From: Bacteroidota bacterium
GTDB lineage: Bacteria > Bacteroidota > Bacteroidia > Bacteroidales > TTA-H9
DNA: 64,000 nucleotides
Reading direction: 5' to 3'
Assembly: GCA_003250395.1 (NCBI GenBank)
Contig: QKGM01000038.1
Coordinates: 1 to 64,000, forward strand
The notes below the pieces were generated by a model. It was not told the origin of the DNA, did not search any database, and worked only from the letters and a program-made list of their open reading frames with translations. Numbering within the stretch: the stretch's first letter is position 1; every line of letters begins with the position of its first letter. Positions 63,728-64,000 of this stretch are shown piece by piece. A program made the position numbers and the translations under genes.

Positions 63728-64000
63728 TCAGAACAACTCATCGTATTTGGTCCATAATTGATCCCCCAGCCGCCATGCTTCGTTGACAACCTTATTACCC
63801 CATTCGTTGGTGTAATTATTGAGCAGGTCAACAGCCTTATCCCGCTTACCAGCTTCCATCAGTTTGAGTGCATCTGCCTCGATGTTCTGTTGGTTGGAAA
63901 ATAGTTGCTTTTGCCATGGATTCCATACGGCAGAAACATCTTTTCTCATATCACCCCAGCGTTGAGCAGTCAGTGTTCCCAGCCGGTTAAATGCCCACCA
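63728..64000 (-). CDS. C-terminal end of a C69-type dipeptidase (partial)
   Basis: The frame stays open to the window edge, so the gene continues upstream. The visible 90 residues read FNRLGTLTAQRWGDMRKDVSAVWNPWQKQLF, then ANQ-type helical segments EADALKLMEAGKRDKAVDLLNNYTNEWGNKVVNEAWRLGDQLWTKYDELF. This matches the C-terminus of secreted C69 family dipeptidases (PepD-like) of Bacteroidota, from memory of that family; the catalytic N-terminal cysteine is outside the window. The apparent internal ATG at 63949 is not the start. Confidence 0.65.
   Translation of the reverse strand, partial: WWAFNRLGTLTAQRWGDMRKDVSAVWNPWQKQLFSNQQNIEADALKLMEAGKRDKAVDLLNNYTNEWGNKVVNEAWRLGDQLWTKYDELF

Overview
The window looks like chromosomal DNA of a Bacteroidota bacterium, most likely an environmental member of the order Bacteroidales. 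This rests on several features: a C-terminal type IX secretion (Por) sorting domain; many LxxC-type lipoproteins; a BtuB receptor paired with a BtuG-like propeller behind a cobalamin riboswitch; DUF4954 and VPS10/BNR-type proteins; and promoters of the TAnnTTTG type. TGA, TAA and TAG are all used as ordinary stops. No rRNA, tRNA, CRISPR array, insertion sequence or recombinase gene was recognised.

Region 1 (1 to about 18200) is unlike the rest. It is AT-rich, all genes lie on the plus strand, and nearly every gene stands alone as a small unit separated by 130-540 nt of structured non-coding DNA. The products are mostly orphans: small lipoproteins, membrane proteins, a DUF1016 nuclease, a DUF7000-like protein, a CPBP protease, a YcxB-like protein, a beta-lactamase-fold hydrolase, a YwqK/MORN protein and a TlpA-like thioredoxin. 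The spacers share an architecture. After the gene there is a box complementary to the sequence at the gene's own left boundary, then about 5 nt, then GTATA. There follows a variable middle that often contains GGGTTTCAG-n-GGT-n-TTCG and GCCCGCAAT, then ATATAC, 5 nt, and the next boundary. This is the layout of integron attC sites, so I read the region as a cassette array (a CALIN-like cluster of attC sites without an integrase in view). Two of its genes carry an in-frame TGA, and a 103-bp repeat occurs twice.

Region 2 (18.3-33.7 kb) is ordinary core genome: nhaA, a small helical protein, then on the minus strand a SAM methyltransferase and the run trkA-trkH-M28 peptidase-DUF1697. These are followed by a nitrilase-family hydrolase, pgk, a receiver-only response regulator, and a tight plus-strand operon of a MATE transporter, two glycosyltransferases and a lipid/diacylglycerol kinase.

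Region 3 (34-38.6 kb) holds a ROK kinase and a vitamin B12 uptake unit: cobalamin riboswitch, btuB, and a btuG-like surface lipoprotein ending in a strong terminator.

Region 4 (38.8-64 kb) is entirely on the minus strand. It contains tag-nadD, an L-fucose isomerase-like protein, a large VPS10/BNR propeller protein, an IgGFc-binding-like secreted protein, a lipoprotein/outer-membrane-barrel pair, and a secreted HExxH metallopeptidase candidate. After these come a DUF4954 protein with a SIS-domain protein, a gene-poor 1.4 kb stretch, a fused MFS/spermidine synthase, aqpZ, a DUF1801 protein, a type IX-secreted multidomain protein, a class 3 lipase and the C-terminal end of a C69 dipeptidase cut by the window edge.

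Start sites were moved from long open frames to internal ATGs where a signal peptide, lipobox or terminator overlap made that more sensible; these cases are stated in each entry.
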